Shown in pieces: positions 33,493 to 41,287 of a stretch of 64,000 nucleotides of DNA. A program made the position numbers and the translations under genes. The stretch comes from Algibacter amylolyticus. GTDB lineage: Bacteria > Bacteroidota > Bacteroidia > Flavobacteriales > Flavobacteriaceae. A model generated the notes under the pieces. The model ran no database searches, was not told where the DNA came from, and saw nothing but the letters and a program-made list of their open reading frames with translations. The stretch covers positions 477,320 to 541,319 of the forward strand of contig NZ_JACHGE010000001.1 in assembly GCF_014202225.1 (NCBI RefSeq). The letters are read 5' to 3'. How positions within the stretch are numbered: the first letter of the stretch is position 1; each line of letters opens with the position of its first letter.

Positions 33493-34686
33493 TTAGAAGT
33501 GGATATCCATTTGAAGCCTGAACATTAGCTCGTTATCGCTACCATGAATATTGGTGTAACTTATATCGCTTTGTACTTTAAGTTTGTGCCCCGCTATATA
33601 TTTTGAGAGGCCTAATGTATACATGTCATCAGAATTGCTATTTGAAACAGCATCCATATTAATGTCCGTATATCGGCCTGTAATTTCCCAGTTTGAAGGG
33701 AATAGATATCCCGTTACTAAGTTTAAACCGTTTCCAACTTGTACAGCATCTCCGGTCTCTGTACCATCTGTGTTTTTTGCAATGGGATTGTCTGCAGTTC
33801 TATCTACATATTCAAACATAAAGGAATAGCCTTTGTATTTAAACATACCGTCAACAAAAACGGTGTTCACATTAGTTTTATGAAAATCAGTTCCGCCATC
33901 AATAAACATATAAGACCCTCTGTTACTTCGCGTTCTAACAGCGTCATTATTGATTTCGTAACTTGCACCTACCGATAATTTAGGTTTTTGTTCTCGTTTT
34001 AAATCTGAACCTCGGTAATCGCCTTTGCTGCTAAAATTCCCGAAAGGTAAAAACTCTAATCTTCCAACATATTGGTAACCACCTAAGTTAATTCCGGTAA
34101 CGTTTCTGCCTTCACCTTGAGACACTGAAAGTGTTTCGTTAATAAGGAATTTATCTGTAACATTAAAATGATGTTTTAGCATGGCTCCAATATCTCTATC
34201 AATATTAAAGCGGCTATTTAATCGAGATCTATCAACAAGTTGTAAATCGCCAGAAGATATAACACGTTCTCTGTTACCAGGAAGTTTGCCTTGACCTACC
34301 CATAATTCGAAATTTTCGTGAAAATTCCACATGATACGAGCATCCATAATATATCTAGGAGAATTGCTAGTAAAAGCTGAAGCGCCAGACATATCTCTAT
34401 TCGATAAACCAAGTTCAAATTTATATTTTAATTTAGGAGAGAATGCAAAACCGTCAAATTTTAGTCTAGATCGTCTTACCAAAAAGTTTGATTCATTAGG
34501 TCCATTTTCATTCCAGGTAGAAGTACCAAGTAATTGGAACCTAAAACCTACTTTCATGGTCCAAGAGCTATCTTGACCTACAAGATTAAAAAGGCCTTTT
34601 CCGAATTTGCCAGAATTAACTTCTTGCGCATTTAAAGAAGTTAATGCAAACAGAAATACCCAAATAAGGGTAATTTTAGTTTTCAT
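33493..34686 (-). CDS. OprP/OprO-type phosphate-selective porin
   Basis: 397 residues with a signal peptide (MKTKITLIWVFLFALTSLNA). The mature part is a beta-barrel with alternating polar and apolar strands and a C-terminal aromatic residue (QMDIHF). FGKGLFNLVGQDSSWTMKVGFRFQLLG and SNFLVRRSRLKFDGFAFSPKLKYKFE are signatures of the porin O/P family, whose pseudomonad members take up phosphate or pyrophosphate across the outer membrane. Adjacency to the PiT transporter gives an outer-to-inner membrane path for phosphate. Its promoter carries 11-bp repeats. Confidence 0.92.
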   Translation of the reverse strand: MKTKITLIWVFLFALTSLNAQEVNSGKFGKGLFNLVGQDSSWTMKVGFRFQLLGTSTWNENGPNESNFLVRRSRLKFDGFAFSPKLKYKFELGLSNRDMSGASAFTSNSPRYIMDARIMWNFHENFELWVGQGKLPGNRERVISSGDLQLVDRSRLNSRFNIDRDIGAMLKHHFNVTDKFLINETLSVSQGEGRNVTGINLGGYQYVGRLEFLPFGNFSSKGDYRGSDLKREQKPKLSVGASYEINNDAVRTRSNRGSYMFIDGGTDFHKTNVNTVFVDGMFKYKGYSFMFEYVDRTADNPIAKNTDGTETGDAVQVGNGLNLVTGYLFPSNWEITGRYTDINMDAVSNSNSDDMYTLGLSKYIAGHKLKVQSDISYTNIHGSDNELMFRLQMDIHF

Positions 34687-34708
34687 TTAGTATTAGTTTT
34701 TGTCGCTG

Positions 34709-34759
34709 CAAATAACTAAAACTAATGTTAACTTAATGTTTCCTAATGATTAACTTTAG
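34709..34759 (-). promoter_or_regulatory. Porin promoter with Pho-type 11-bp repeats
   Basis: Three 11-bp units occupy plus-strand 34727-34759 (GTTAACTTAAT first; the others start at 34738 and 34749). On the minus strand these put TAAT, AAAC and TAAC tetramers at about 36, 25 and 14 bp before GTTATTTG (34716-34709), the -7-like box. The leader following it is about 20 nt with the sequence CGACAAAAACTAATA just before the ATG. Confidence 0.65.
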
Positions 34760-34761
34760 AA

Positions 34762-34879
34762 CAAAAAAAAGACTGCCTCGGCCAAAGACAGTCCATTAGA
34801 AATCATAATAATGTAGTCGACAAAAACTAATAGATTATATGAAAAACTAATTTTTTTGTCTTAAGACAATACAAATATC
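34762..34879 (-). ncRNA. Candidate small RNA upstream of the porin gene
   Basis: On the minus strand, a GATATTTG -7-like box (34879-34872, identical to that of PiT) is preceded by TTAAC-type repeats (34879-34911). About 95-105 nt later comes a strong intrinsic terminator: stem 34793-34786 with 34778-34771, one G-T pair, then eight T. No ORF lies between, so this predicts a short RNA from about 34866 to 34763. It contains the perfect palindrome TTGTCTTAAGACAA (34856-34869) near its 5' end and a 15-nt stretch (34832-34818) complementary to the porin leader at 34705-34691. Expression is not shown by sequence; it is inference. Confidence 0.45.
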
Positions 34880-34986
34880 TAGGTTTAACATCACGTTAAG
34901 GTAACCTGTATATTAAGGAATTATTAATTTCCAATGTTAAATCTTTAATAATTGTTAACTGTTAAAACACTGTAAATGAGTTGTTT

Positions 34987-35051
34987 GCGAGTTTAATGTT
35001 AATTTAAGGTTAACAAGGTGTTGTGTAAATGTTAACTATTGTTTATCTTTG
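34987..35051 (+). promoter_or_regulatory. Promoter of the MORN gene with 11-bp GTTAA repeats
   Basis: GTTAA or GTTGT begins at 34998, 35009, 35020 and 35031, exactly 11 bp apart. TTG (35021-35023) and TATCTTTG (35044-35051), spaced by 20 bp, form a regular -33/-7 promoter. The array overlaps it, with a register a few bases different from that of the other genes in the block. Confidence 0.6.
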
Positions 35052-35078
35052 AGGTATAATGTTAAAACCCCCATAATT

Positions 35079-35393
35079 ATGAAGAAGTTATTATTTGTTT
35101 TTGCCTTTTTAATTACTGTGGTATCTTTTGGACAACAAAAGAGAGACTTAAAACTTAATAAAGACACAAACTTAATTGATGTTGTTTATTATCATGACAA
35201 TGGTGTTGTAAGCCAAACAGGTTCTTACACAGCAGATGGTAAACTACAAGGAGTTTGGTTAAGCTTTAACGAAGAAGGCAAAAAAACAGTTTCTGCAAAT
35301 TATGATAATGGAACAAAAGTCGGCAAATGGATTTATTGGATTGACGGATCTAAAAAGGTAGTCAATTATGAAAATAATGTCGCTTCGCTATAG
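35079..35393 (+). CDS. Secreted MORN-repeat-variant protein
   Basis: 104 residues from ATG 35079; the in-frame TTG 30 bp upstream overlaps the -7 box. Signal peptide MKKLLFVFAFLITVVSFGQ. The mature part has three repeats of the MORN-variant type (VVSQTGSYTADGKLQGVW, KTVSANYDNGTKVGKWIYW and a final partial copy). Family relatives are often called YwqK-like antitoxins, a label that I would not adopt here. It is periplasmic or surface-exposed. Its position within the phosphate block and the GTTAA array suggest phosphate control. Confidence 0.85.
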   Translation: MKKLLFVFAFLITVVSFGQQKRDLKLNKDTNLIDVVYYHDNGVVSQTGSYTADGKLQGVWLSFNEEGKKTVSANYDNGTKVGKWIYWIDGSKKVVNYENNVASL

Positions 35394-35413
35394 GTTATAT
35401 AGTAAAGTGTAAA

Positions 35414-35447
35414 ACAAAAAAAAGCATCCTATTAAGGATGCTTTTTT
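35414..35447. terminator. Bidirectional terminator
   Basis: AGCATCCT and AGGATGCT pair around ATTA (35423-35442), with A- and T-runs on both sides. It serves the MORN gene (+) and the lipoprotein gene (-). Confidence 0.92.
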
Positions 35448-35466
35448 ATTATATGTTGTTTAGCTT

Positions 35467-37473
35467 TTATAGGCTAGCATTTTTCCAAGTCCAAGTAGAG
35501 ATGTCTACTAGCGCTCCTGTATTGTATGCATCAGTTGTTGTTGCAGCAACACCTTCGATAATTACGTTAGCTAATGGACCATCATCTTTCATGTCGATGT
35601 TAGTATCATATCCGCTTAAGTAAAGACCTGTAATGGTTGCACCAGATTGTTTTTTGAATTGTAAAGCAGTTCCACCTACAGTAGAAATAGCAGTCACATT
35701 TACAAATTTAGGGTTTCCGTTATCTTTATCACCTTCAAAAGCTGTAGAGAATCCTTCAACAGTATTTGAAATATATGTGTTTGTTACCGTTCCGTTCCAT
35801 CCTTCAGTCCAATCAACAGCATCATCACTATTGTTTTCTAAGTAGATGTTAGTTACAGATACAGTACCACCAAAGAACTCAATTCCATCGTCATCTCCAT
35901 TAATTACAGAGATGTTTTCTAGAGTTGTTCCTGTACCTACAGCGTATAACGAAACACCATTGTATTGAGACTCCGAGTTAATTTGAGCACCAGTTCCTTT
36001 AAGAACTAAGTATGTTACAGAACCAGAGTTATCAGCATCATTAGTTCCACCGTAAATAAATCCACCAACTTCGGCAGTTGCATCAACACCAGCGGTAGTT
36101 GTTGCATTACCACATATTGTTAAACCTCCCCAATCTCCAGGACTTGCAGATGCAGAAGAAATAACAACAGGGTTAGTAGCAGTACCTTGAATATCTATTT
36201 CGCCACCTTGTAATACAGCAATGTAAACTCCTGTTCCGCCATCTCTAGCAGTAATTTTTGTTCCAGCAGGAATTGTTAATTTTCCACCATCTTGTACAAT
36301 GTAAGATGAGTTAAGAACATAAGATAGAGAAGCGTTTAAAGTAACATCGCCTGTAACAGCACCTTGAAGTAAAGTACTTTCAAAAGAAATATTTGTATCT
36401 ACCCATGGAAAGTCTTGAGCGGTTGTATTTGCTACAACTGTAGTGTTAAGTGTGTAAAAATATTCTGAATTAGCTGCTTGCTCTTCTTCTGAAGCAAGGG
36501 CAACAGGAGAATAACCATCTACAAAAGTTACATTTGTTACTGCGCCACCATCTTTCATGTCTAAATCAACATCATAACCAACTAAAGAAAGACCATCAAT
36601 AGTACCACCAGAAGTTTTCTTGAATTGTAATGCAGTACCACCAACTGTAGAAACAGCTGTAATGTTATTAAATTTAGGGTTTCCGTTATCTTTATCGCCT
36701 TCAAAAACTGTAGAGAAACCAGCAACTGTGTTAGAAATGTAAGCATTAGTAATGCTACCGTTCCAACCTTCAGTCCAGTCAATAGAATCATCACTATTGT
36801 TTTCTAAGTATAGGTTACTTACTTCAACAGAACCACCAAAAAACTCAACACCATCATCATCACCATTAATAACAGCAATGTTATCTACTAATGTTCCAGA
36901 TCCAACAGCGTAAAAAGAAACACCATTGTATTGAGATTCTGAGTTAATTTGAGCACCAGTACCAGAAATTTGTAAATATCTAATAATACCTGAACTATCA
37001 GAATCATCAGTCCCACCGTAAATAAATCCACCAACTTCGGCAGTTGCATCAACGCCAGCAGTAGTTGTTGCTTTACCACATAATGTTAATCCGCCCCAAT
37101 CGCCAGGGTTACCATCTGCAGAAGACATAATAACAGGGTTTCCAGCAGATCCGTTAATGTTTATTGTTCCTCCCATTAATGTTGCGATGTAAACATCTGT
37201 TCCACCGTTATCAGCAAGAATTTTTGTTCCAGCAGGAATGTTTAATGTTGCGCCATCGTCGATAATAAATTGTCCAGTTAAATTATAGGTAGTAGTTGAA
37301 GACAGCGTATAATCTTCAGTTAAGGTACCTTTTAAAATACCAGCATCTAGGTTCTCTATAACTGCTGTTGTACCACCAGTTATAGGTGCTGGATCGTCAG
37401 AATCACAACTCGTTAAAGTAATAGCACCAAAGGCCATTGAGATGCTAAGTAGTTTTACAAATAAATTTTTCAT
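35467..37473 (-). CDS. Two-repeat beta-helix lipoprotein beside a TonB receptor
   Basis: 668 residues with a lipoprotein signal (Cys23 in TLTSCDSDD). The rest is two near-identical halves, about 322 residues apart, each with an N-terminal LTEDYTLSSTTTYNLTGQF- or LNASLSYVLNSSYI-like strand, a DWGGLTLCGKATTTAGVDA motif, a QYNGVSFYAVGSGT block and NNSDDSIDWTEGWNG. The pattern of short, repeated beta strands suggests right-handed parallel beta-helices at the cell surface. The substrate is unknown. It is 253 bp downstream of a TonB-receptor gene on the same strand and likely works with it. Confidence 0.88.
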   Translation of the reverse strand: MKNLFVKLLSISMAFGAITLTSCDSDDPAPITGGTTAVIENLDAGILKGTLTEDYTLSSTTTYNLTGQFIIDDGATLNIPAGTKILADNGGTDVYIATLMGGTININGSAGNPVIMSSADGNPGDWGGLTLCGKATTTAGVDATAEVGGFIYGGTDDSDSSGIIRYLQISGTGAQINSESQYNGVSFYAVGSGTLVDNIAVINGDDDGVEFFGGSVEVSNLYLENNSDDSIDWTEGWNGSITNAYISNTVAGFSTVFEGDKDNGNPKFNNITAVSTVGGTALQFKKTSGGTIDGLSLVGYDVDLDMKDGGAVTNVTFVDGYSPVALASEEEQAANSEYFYTLNTTVVANTTAQDFPWVDTNISFESTLLQGAVTGDVTLNASLSYVLNSSYIVQDGGKLTIPAGTKITARDGGTGVYIAVLQGGEIDIQGTATNPVVISSASASPGDWGGLTICGNATTTAGVDATAEVGGFIYGGTNDADNSGSVTYLVLKGTGAQINSESQYNGVSLYAVGTGTTLENISVINGDDDGIEFFGGTVSVTNIYLENNSDDAVDWTEGWNGTVTNTYISNTVEGFSTAFEGDKDNGNPKFVNVTAISTVGGTALQFKKQSGATITGLYLSGYDTNIDMKDDGPLANVIIEGVAATTTDAYNTGALVDISTWTWKNASL

Positions 37474-37513
37474 TTCTATTTTTAATTTTGGTTTATTATG
37501 TATGTTTATTCTG

Positions 37514-37612
37514 CAAATTAAGCGGATTTATGTTGCTTACTGTTTAATTAAATATTAAGCATAAGTTACCTTTAGCACCTTAAATAAGCCTTCATGTTAA
37601 GCGAGTGTTAAT
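37514..37612 (-). promoter_or_regulatory. Lipoprotein promoter with Pho-type 11-bp repeats
   Basis: On the minus strand TTAATTTG (37521-37514) is the -7-like box. TAAC, TAAT, TAAA and CAAC tetramers stand at about 47, 36, 25 and 14 bp before it, 11 bp apart. A second pair, ATTAACACTCG (37612-37602) and CTTAACATGAA (37601-37591), lies further upstream, also at 11 bp. Confidence 0.65.
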
Positions 37613-37645
37613 AGCTAATTATCACTTAAGATTAGTGTATAAATG

Positions 37646-37678
37646 AACAAACCTCAATACATAGTATTGAGGTTTGTT
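37646..37678 (-). terminator. Terminator of the TonB-receptor gene
   Basis: AACAAACCTCAATAC pairs perfectly with GTATTGAGGTTTGTT around ATA, about 50 bp after the receptor stop. The tails are T/A-rich on both sides. Confidence 0.85.
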
Positions 37679-37726
37679 TTGAGATTTTAAACCTTTTAAG
37701 CGGTTTAGATATAGTCTTGATTATAA

Positions 37727-40465
37727 TTAAAAATCGTATTTTAAACTTAAGTTTAATTGTGCTCCTTTTTTATAAGAAAGAACCACTTCGTCAGTTTCAA
37801 CACCGGTATTAATGTTTCTTACTAATTGTGTTTGTTGAATGTCTGGGTTAAGTAAGTTTCTACCAACTAATTTAATTTGTAATTTTTCAGTTAGCATTTT
37901 ACTTACAACGAAATCTAGAGTGAAAAATCCTTTCTCAATTATTTCATCATTATAAAGTACAGCACTGTTACTAAAATCTTCTGGCGATCCTAAAGCGAAT
38001 ACCTTATCTGAAGAGTAGTTTCCTGTTAACGTAGCATTAAACTCTTTTTCAGTTTTACTATTGTAGCTTAAAGAACTGTTTAAGATTAAATCTGAAGCAC
38101 CTTGTAAATCTGATTCTGTGATGCCTTTGTATTGAAAACCTTCTAATAAATCTTGATTAAACCACATTTTAGTAATGTTGGTATTAAAATCTAAAAGACT
38201 TTCTTCGTCTTCATTTTTAAGAAGTTCAATTCTTGTTTCAAATTCGAAACCAAAAATATTAGCATTATTTCCTGTGTTCGCATATTCAAATATTCCTGAA
38301 GATCCTCTAGTTTGTGCTAAGTTAATTGGGTTTTTAATGTCTTTATAAAATGCTGTTGCAGAAATTAATTGTCCTTTTGAAGGGAAAAATTCATATTTTA
38401 AATCGACATTAAATACATCCGATTTTTCTAAATTTGGATCACCTCTAGTAACACGTCCTGTTGGCGATACATATTCAAAAGGTGCTAATTCTTTAAACTC
38501 TGGTAAAGTTTGTGTTAAACTAGAAGCAAAACGAACGGCATGCTTATCGTTTAATTCGTATTTTAAGTTTAAACTAGGGTATAATTCAGTGTATTCTTTT
38601 TTAATAGAACCAATACGGCCAACAAAGTTAGCAACATCCCAAAGTACATTAATTTCATCGCGCTCAAAACGTACACCGGCGTTACCAGAAAGTTTTTGTC
38701 CTAAATGGAAATCTAAATTAGCATAACCTGAAATAGCATTTAAATCGGCATCGTATCTATCGGCTTCTCTTTCTCTTAAAACTAAGCCGTTTTCGAAATT
38801 TTCTGTAGTAAATGTTTCAGAAAATTGATCGACAGATGGTACTTGAAAATCTCTCGCTCTAACTCCAATAAACAAAGAACTAAATACTCTGTCTTTTTGA
38901 CGGAAATTTGCTCCGAAGTTTAATTTAAATGGGTGGTTATCATCTTCATCTAACGTTCCAAAAGAAATGGCGTCGTTAATATAGGCGTTGTATTCTGTAT
39001 CCTCAATTTTCTGGTTAGACTTTCTTTGTTGAAAATCTCCAACGTGAGCATATTGCACGGTGTTTTCATCTAAAATATTAGCTTCATTTCTAACTCTGTT
39101 AGGTTCTTGCGCTAATACATAGTTATACCCAGCAGCCCAAGTTAATTTGTTGTTTTCTTTAATTTGGTGAGAACCTTCAATTTGGTTTACTAATAAAATA
39201 GTTTGTTTAAAGTTTTGGTCTCTAACAAAAGCACCATCTTCTTGTGGATCCTGATCAAAAACATAACCTTCAGCATTTCTACCTTGCTCGTAAACATTAT
39301 CATTACTTGTGTTAACAGATAAGCTGCTAATTTTAAGTCTGTGGTTATCACTTAATTTTAATCCTAAATTAACATAACCTGTTGTATTTGTTTTAGTAGT
39401 AAACGATTCGGTATCTGTAAACTCGTTATCTAAGATATTCGATCTGTAACTTCTAAAAAGACCTTCTTGGTATTCTGAAGATTTAGAGTGAGAACCCGCA
39501 ACAAATACTTTAAGTTCTTTTCCAAATACCTCAAATTTTTGGCCACCAGAAAGTGAAATTCCATAGTTACCAGTGCTTTTTTGTTTAAGTGGATCCCAAC
39601 CTTGTCTTGTAACTAAATCTACAAGTGCATATTCTTTTTTATGGAAACCTAAAGTGGCATCTTCTGTAGCAACACTTCTTTTAAAACCACCATCTATACC
39701 AAATACATTAGTGTTGTAACCAGAGCTTAAACTAACAGATGCTCCTTTTTTAGAATAGCCTTTTGAAGTAATATCTACATTACCCGAAGTTTGATCTGCA
39801 TAGCTAGATGTCGCGTATGTTTTGCTAATTCCAACATTTTCAATAATGTTAGTTGAAAACAAGTTAAGGTTAATGTTTTTGTTGTTTACATCATCAGAAG
39901 GTATTGGTAAACCGTTCATGGTTGTAGATAAGTATCTATCACCTAAACCTCTAATATAAATATCTCCAGAGCCTTCACTTTTAGAAACTCCTGCAATTTT
40001 AGTAGTTGCAACAGCAGCATCAGAAACACCAATTTTAGATAAACGTTCTGCTCCAATACTTTCTTTAATTACAACCGCTTTTTTCTGCTCAAATAAAAGG
40101 GCAGACTCACTTTCTCTTCGTGTTGTAGTGGTAATAACAACCTCGTCTAAAGAGGCAGCACTTGCACTCATTACCACATTAAGTTCTAATTCTTTTCCAG
40201 CAACTACAGTAACAGGTATTTCTTGAGTTTGATACCCAACAAAACTTACTATTAGTATATAGTCTTTGGCTTCTAAATTGTTTAAGGTGTAAAACCCATC
40301 AAAGTCCGATGTTGTACCTGTAGTGGTTCCTTTTACAATAACATTAGCAAATGCTAACGGTTCATTGTTGTATTCTTTATCTGTTAATTTACCTTTAATA
40401 GAGCCTGTTTGGGCATAAGAAAATACAGTTGTTAACAGCGTAAGTACTAGTAATAGTTTTTTCAT
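37727..40465 (-). CDS. TonB-dependent receptor of the phosphate block
   Basis: 912 residues: signal peptide (MKKLLLVLTLLTTVFSYAQ), a CarboxypepD_reg-like domain (about 22-105, with TSDFDGFYTLNNL), a plug (about 120-240; SGDIYIRGLGDRYLSTTMNG) and a 22-strand barrel ending LNLSLKYDF. It imports a large substrate using TonB-ExbBD energy. No SusD partner is adjacent; instead a beta-helix lipoprotein follows. The upstream region has five TAAC-type units at 11-bp spacing, so the substrate may be a phosphorus source. No ligand can be read from sequence. Confidence 0.94.
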   Translation of the reverse strand: MKKLLLVLTLLTTVFSYAQTGSIKGKLTDKEYNNEPLAFANVIVKGTTTGTTSDFDGFYTLNNLEAKDYILIVSFVGYQTQEIPVTVVAGKELELNVVMSASAASLDEVVITTTTRRESESALLFEQKKAVVIKESIGAERLSKIGVSDAAVATTKIAGVSKSEGSGDIYIRGLGDRYLSTTMNGLPIPSDDVNNKNINLNLFSTNIIENVGISKTYATSSYADQTSGNVDITSKGYSKKGASVSLSSGYNTNVFGIDGGFKRSVATEDATLGFHKKEYALVDLVTRQGWDPLKQKSTGNYGISLSGGQKFEVFGKELKVFVAGSHSKSSEYQEGLFRSYRSNILDNEFTDTESFTTKTNTTGYVNLGLKLSDNHRLKISSLSVNTSNDNVYEQGRNAEGYVFDQDPQEDGAFVRDQNFKQTILLVNQIEGSHQIKENNKLTWAAGYNYVLAQEPNRVRNEANILDENTVQYAHVGDFQQRKSNQKIEDTEYNAYINDAISFGTLDEDDNHPFKLNFGANFRQKDRVFSSLFIGVRARDFQVPSVDQFSETFTTENFENGLVLREREADRYDADLNAISGYANLDFHLGQKLSGNAGVRFERDEINVLWDVANFVGRIGSIKKEYTELYPSLNLKYELNDKHAVRFASSLTQTLPEFKELAPFEYVSPTGRVTRGDPNLEKSDVFNVDLKYEFFPSKGQLISATAFYKDIKNPINLAQTRGSSGIFEYANTGNNANIFGFEFETRIELLKNEDEESLLDFNTNITKMWFNQDLLEGFQYKGITESDLQGASDLILNSSLSYNSKTEKEFNATLTGNYSSDKVFALGSPEDFSNSAVLYNDEIIEKGFFTLDFVVSKMLTEKLQIKLVGRNLLNPDIQQTQLVRNINTGVETDEVVLSYKKGAQLNLSLKYDF

Positions 40466-40489
40466 TGTAATAATCTATTTTTGTCGCTG

Positions 40490-40568
40490 CAAAGAAACCA
40501 ACGTTTTAAAAACTTAACGTTACCTACGGATTAAATAACTGTAATAAAAGTGTTAGTTAAATGTTAAT
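40490..40568 (-). promoter_or_regulatory. TonB-receptor promoter with five 11-bp Pho-type repeats
   Basis: Five 11-bp units fill plus-strand 40514-40568 (starts at 40514, 40525, 40536, 40547 and 40558). On the minus strand TAAC, TAAT, TTAC, TAAC, TAAC stand at 25, 36, 47, 58 and 69 bp before the -7-like TTTCTTTG (40497-40490). The leader begins CAGCGACAAAAA, shared with the porin leader. Confidence 0.7.
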
Positions 40569-40679
40569 TGAAACCCTATATTTCTTTTAATAGTTTACAA
40601 TGAGTTAACATAAAAAAGCGTGTTAGGAAAGTAATAAACAGTTTTACTCTATTTTAAAACATTTAATTGAGGTATAAAA

Positions 40680-40711
40680 AAAGCAGCTTTCATTTACATG
40701 AAAGCTGCTTT
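40680..40711 (-). terminator. Terminator of the CarboxypepD_reg-like gene
   Basis: AAAGCAGCTTTCAT pairs perfectly with ATGAAAGCTGCTTT around TTAC, 35 bp after the stop of the 40746-41123 gene. It separates that gene from the receptor downstream, so they are independent units. Confidence 0.9.
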
Positions 40712-40745
40712 ATATATAATGTCTTTATTAACTAAGTAATACTAA

Positions 40746-41123
40746 TTAGTTGTTGCTGGCCGATGCACTATTATCTGCGCTAGCCATGGTAGCCATTAAA
40801 TCTTCTAAAGATAATGTGCTAGGTTCTAGTATTACCTTCACTAGTGCAGCATCTGATGCTATCGTGATTTTTGTTTCTTTAGTGTTATAACCAACAAAGC
40901 TACTTACTAAGGTGTATTCGCCATTTTCTAGGTTATCGAACTTAAAAAAGCCTTTATCATCCGATAAAACTTGAGCTCCAGTTTCCTTTAAAACCACTTT
41001 AGCAAGTATTAAAGGCTCGTTATTAGATTCAAAATCTAATAAGTTACCATGTATAGCACCTGTATCTTGACCAAAAGATAGTGCCGAAATAAAAAATAAA
41101 GTGATGTAAATTATGTGTTTCAT
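40746..41123 (-). CDS. Secreted CarboxypepD_reg-like domain protein
   Basis: 125 residues from ATG 41123, with signal peptide MKHIIYITLFFISALSFGQ; an ATG 18 bp upstream falls in the promoter. The mature protein is one CarboxypepD_reg-like domain (about 25-105: NEPLILAKVVLKETGAQVL, KGFFKFDNLENGEYTLVSSFVGY) and a short Ser/Ala-rich tail. It corresponds to the N-terminal extension of TonB receptors, here on its own. It may dock to the receptor at 37727 or another barrel. TAAC repeats lie upstream. Confidence 0.85.
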   Translation of the reverse strand: MKHIIYITLFFISALSFGQDTGAIHGNLLDFESNNEPLILAKVVLKETGAQVLSDDKGFFKFDNLENGEYTLVSSFVGYNTKETKITIASDAALVKVILEPSTLSLEDLMATMASADNSASASNN

Positions 41124-41143
41124 AATGGTTATAATATCCACTG

Positions 41144-41224
41144 CAAAAATACACCCCTTTACAAGTTTAGTATGTTACCAAATCATTAAACGTAAATGAT
41201 TAAAAGGTTACCCTAATGTTAAGT
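41144..41224 (-). promoter_or_regulatory. Promoter with five 11-bp Pho-type repeats
   Basis: Five 11-bp units at plus-strand 41170-41224 carry TAAC or TAAT in four units on the minus strand, the nearest 26 bp before TATTTTTG (41151-41144), a perfect -7 box. It places transcription about 15 nt before ATG 41123. Confidence 0.7.
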
Positions 41225-41287
41225 AATTTACCAACTTATTAAGTCAACAATTTATTATCTTGCCACAAGTTAATTGAATACAATATT

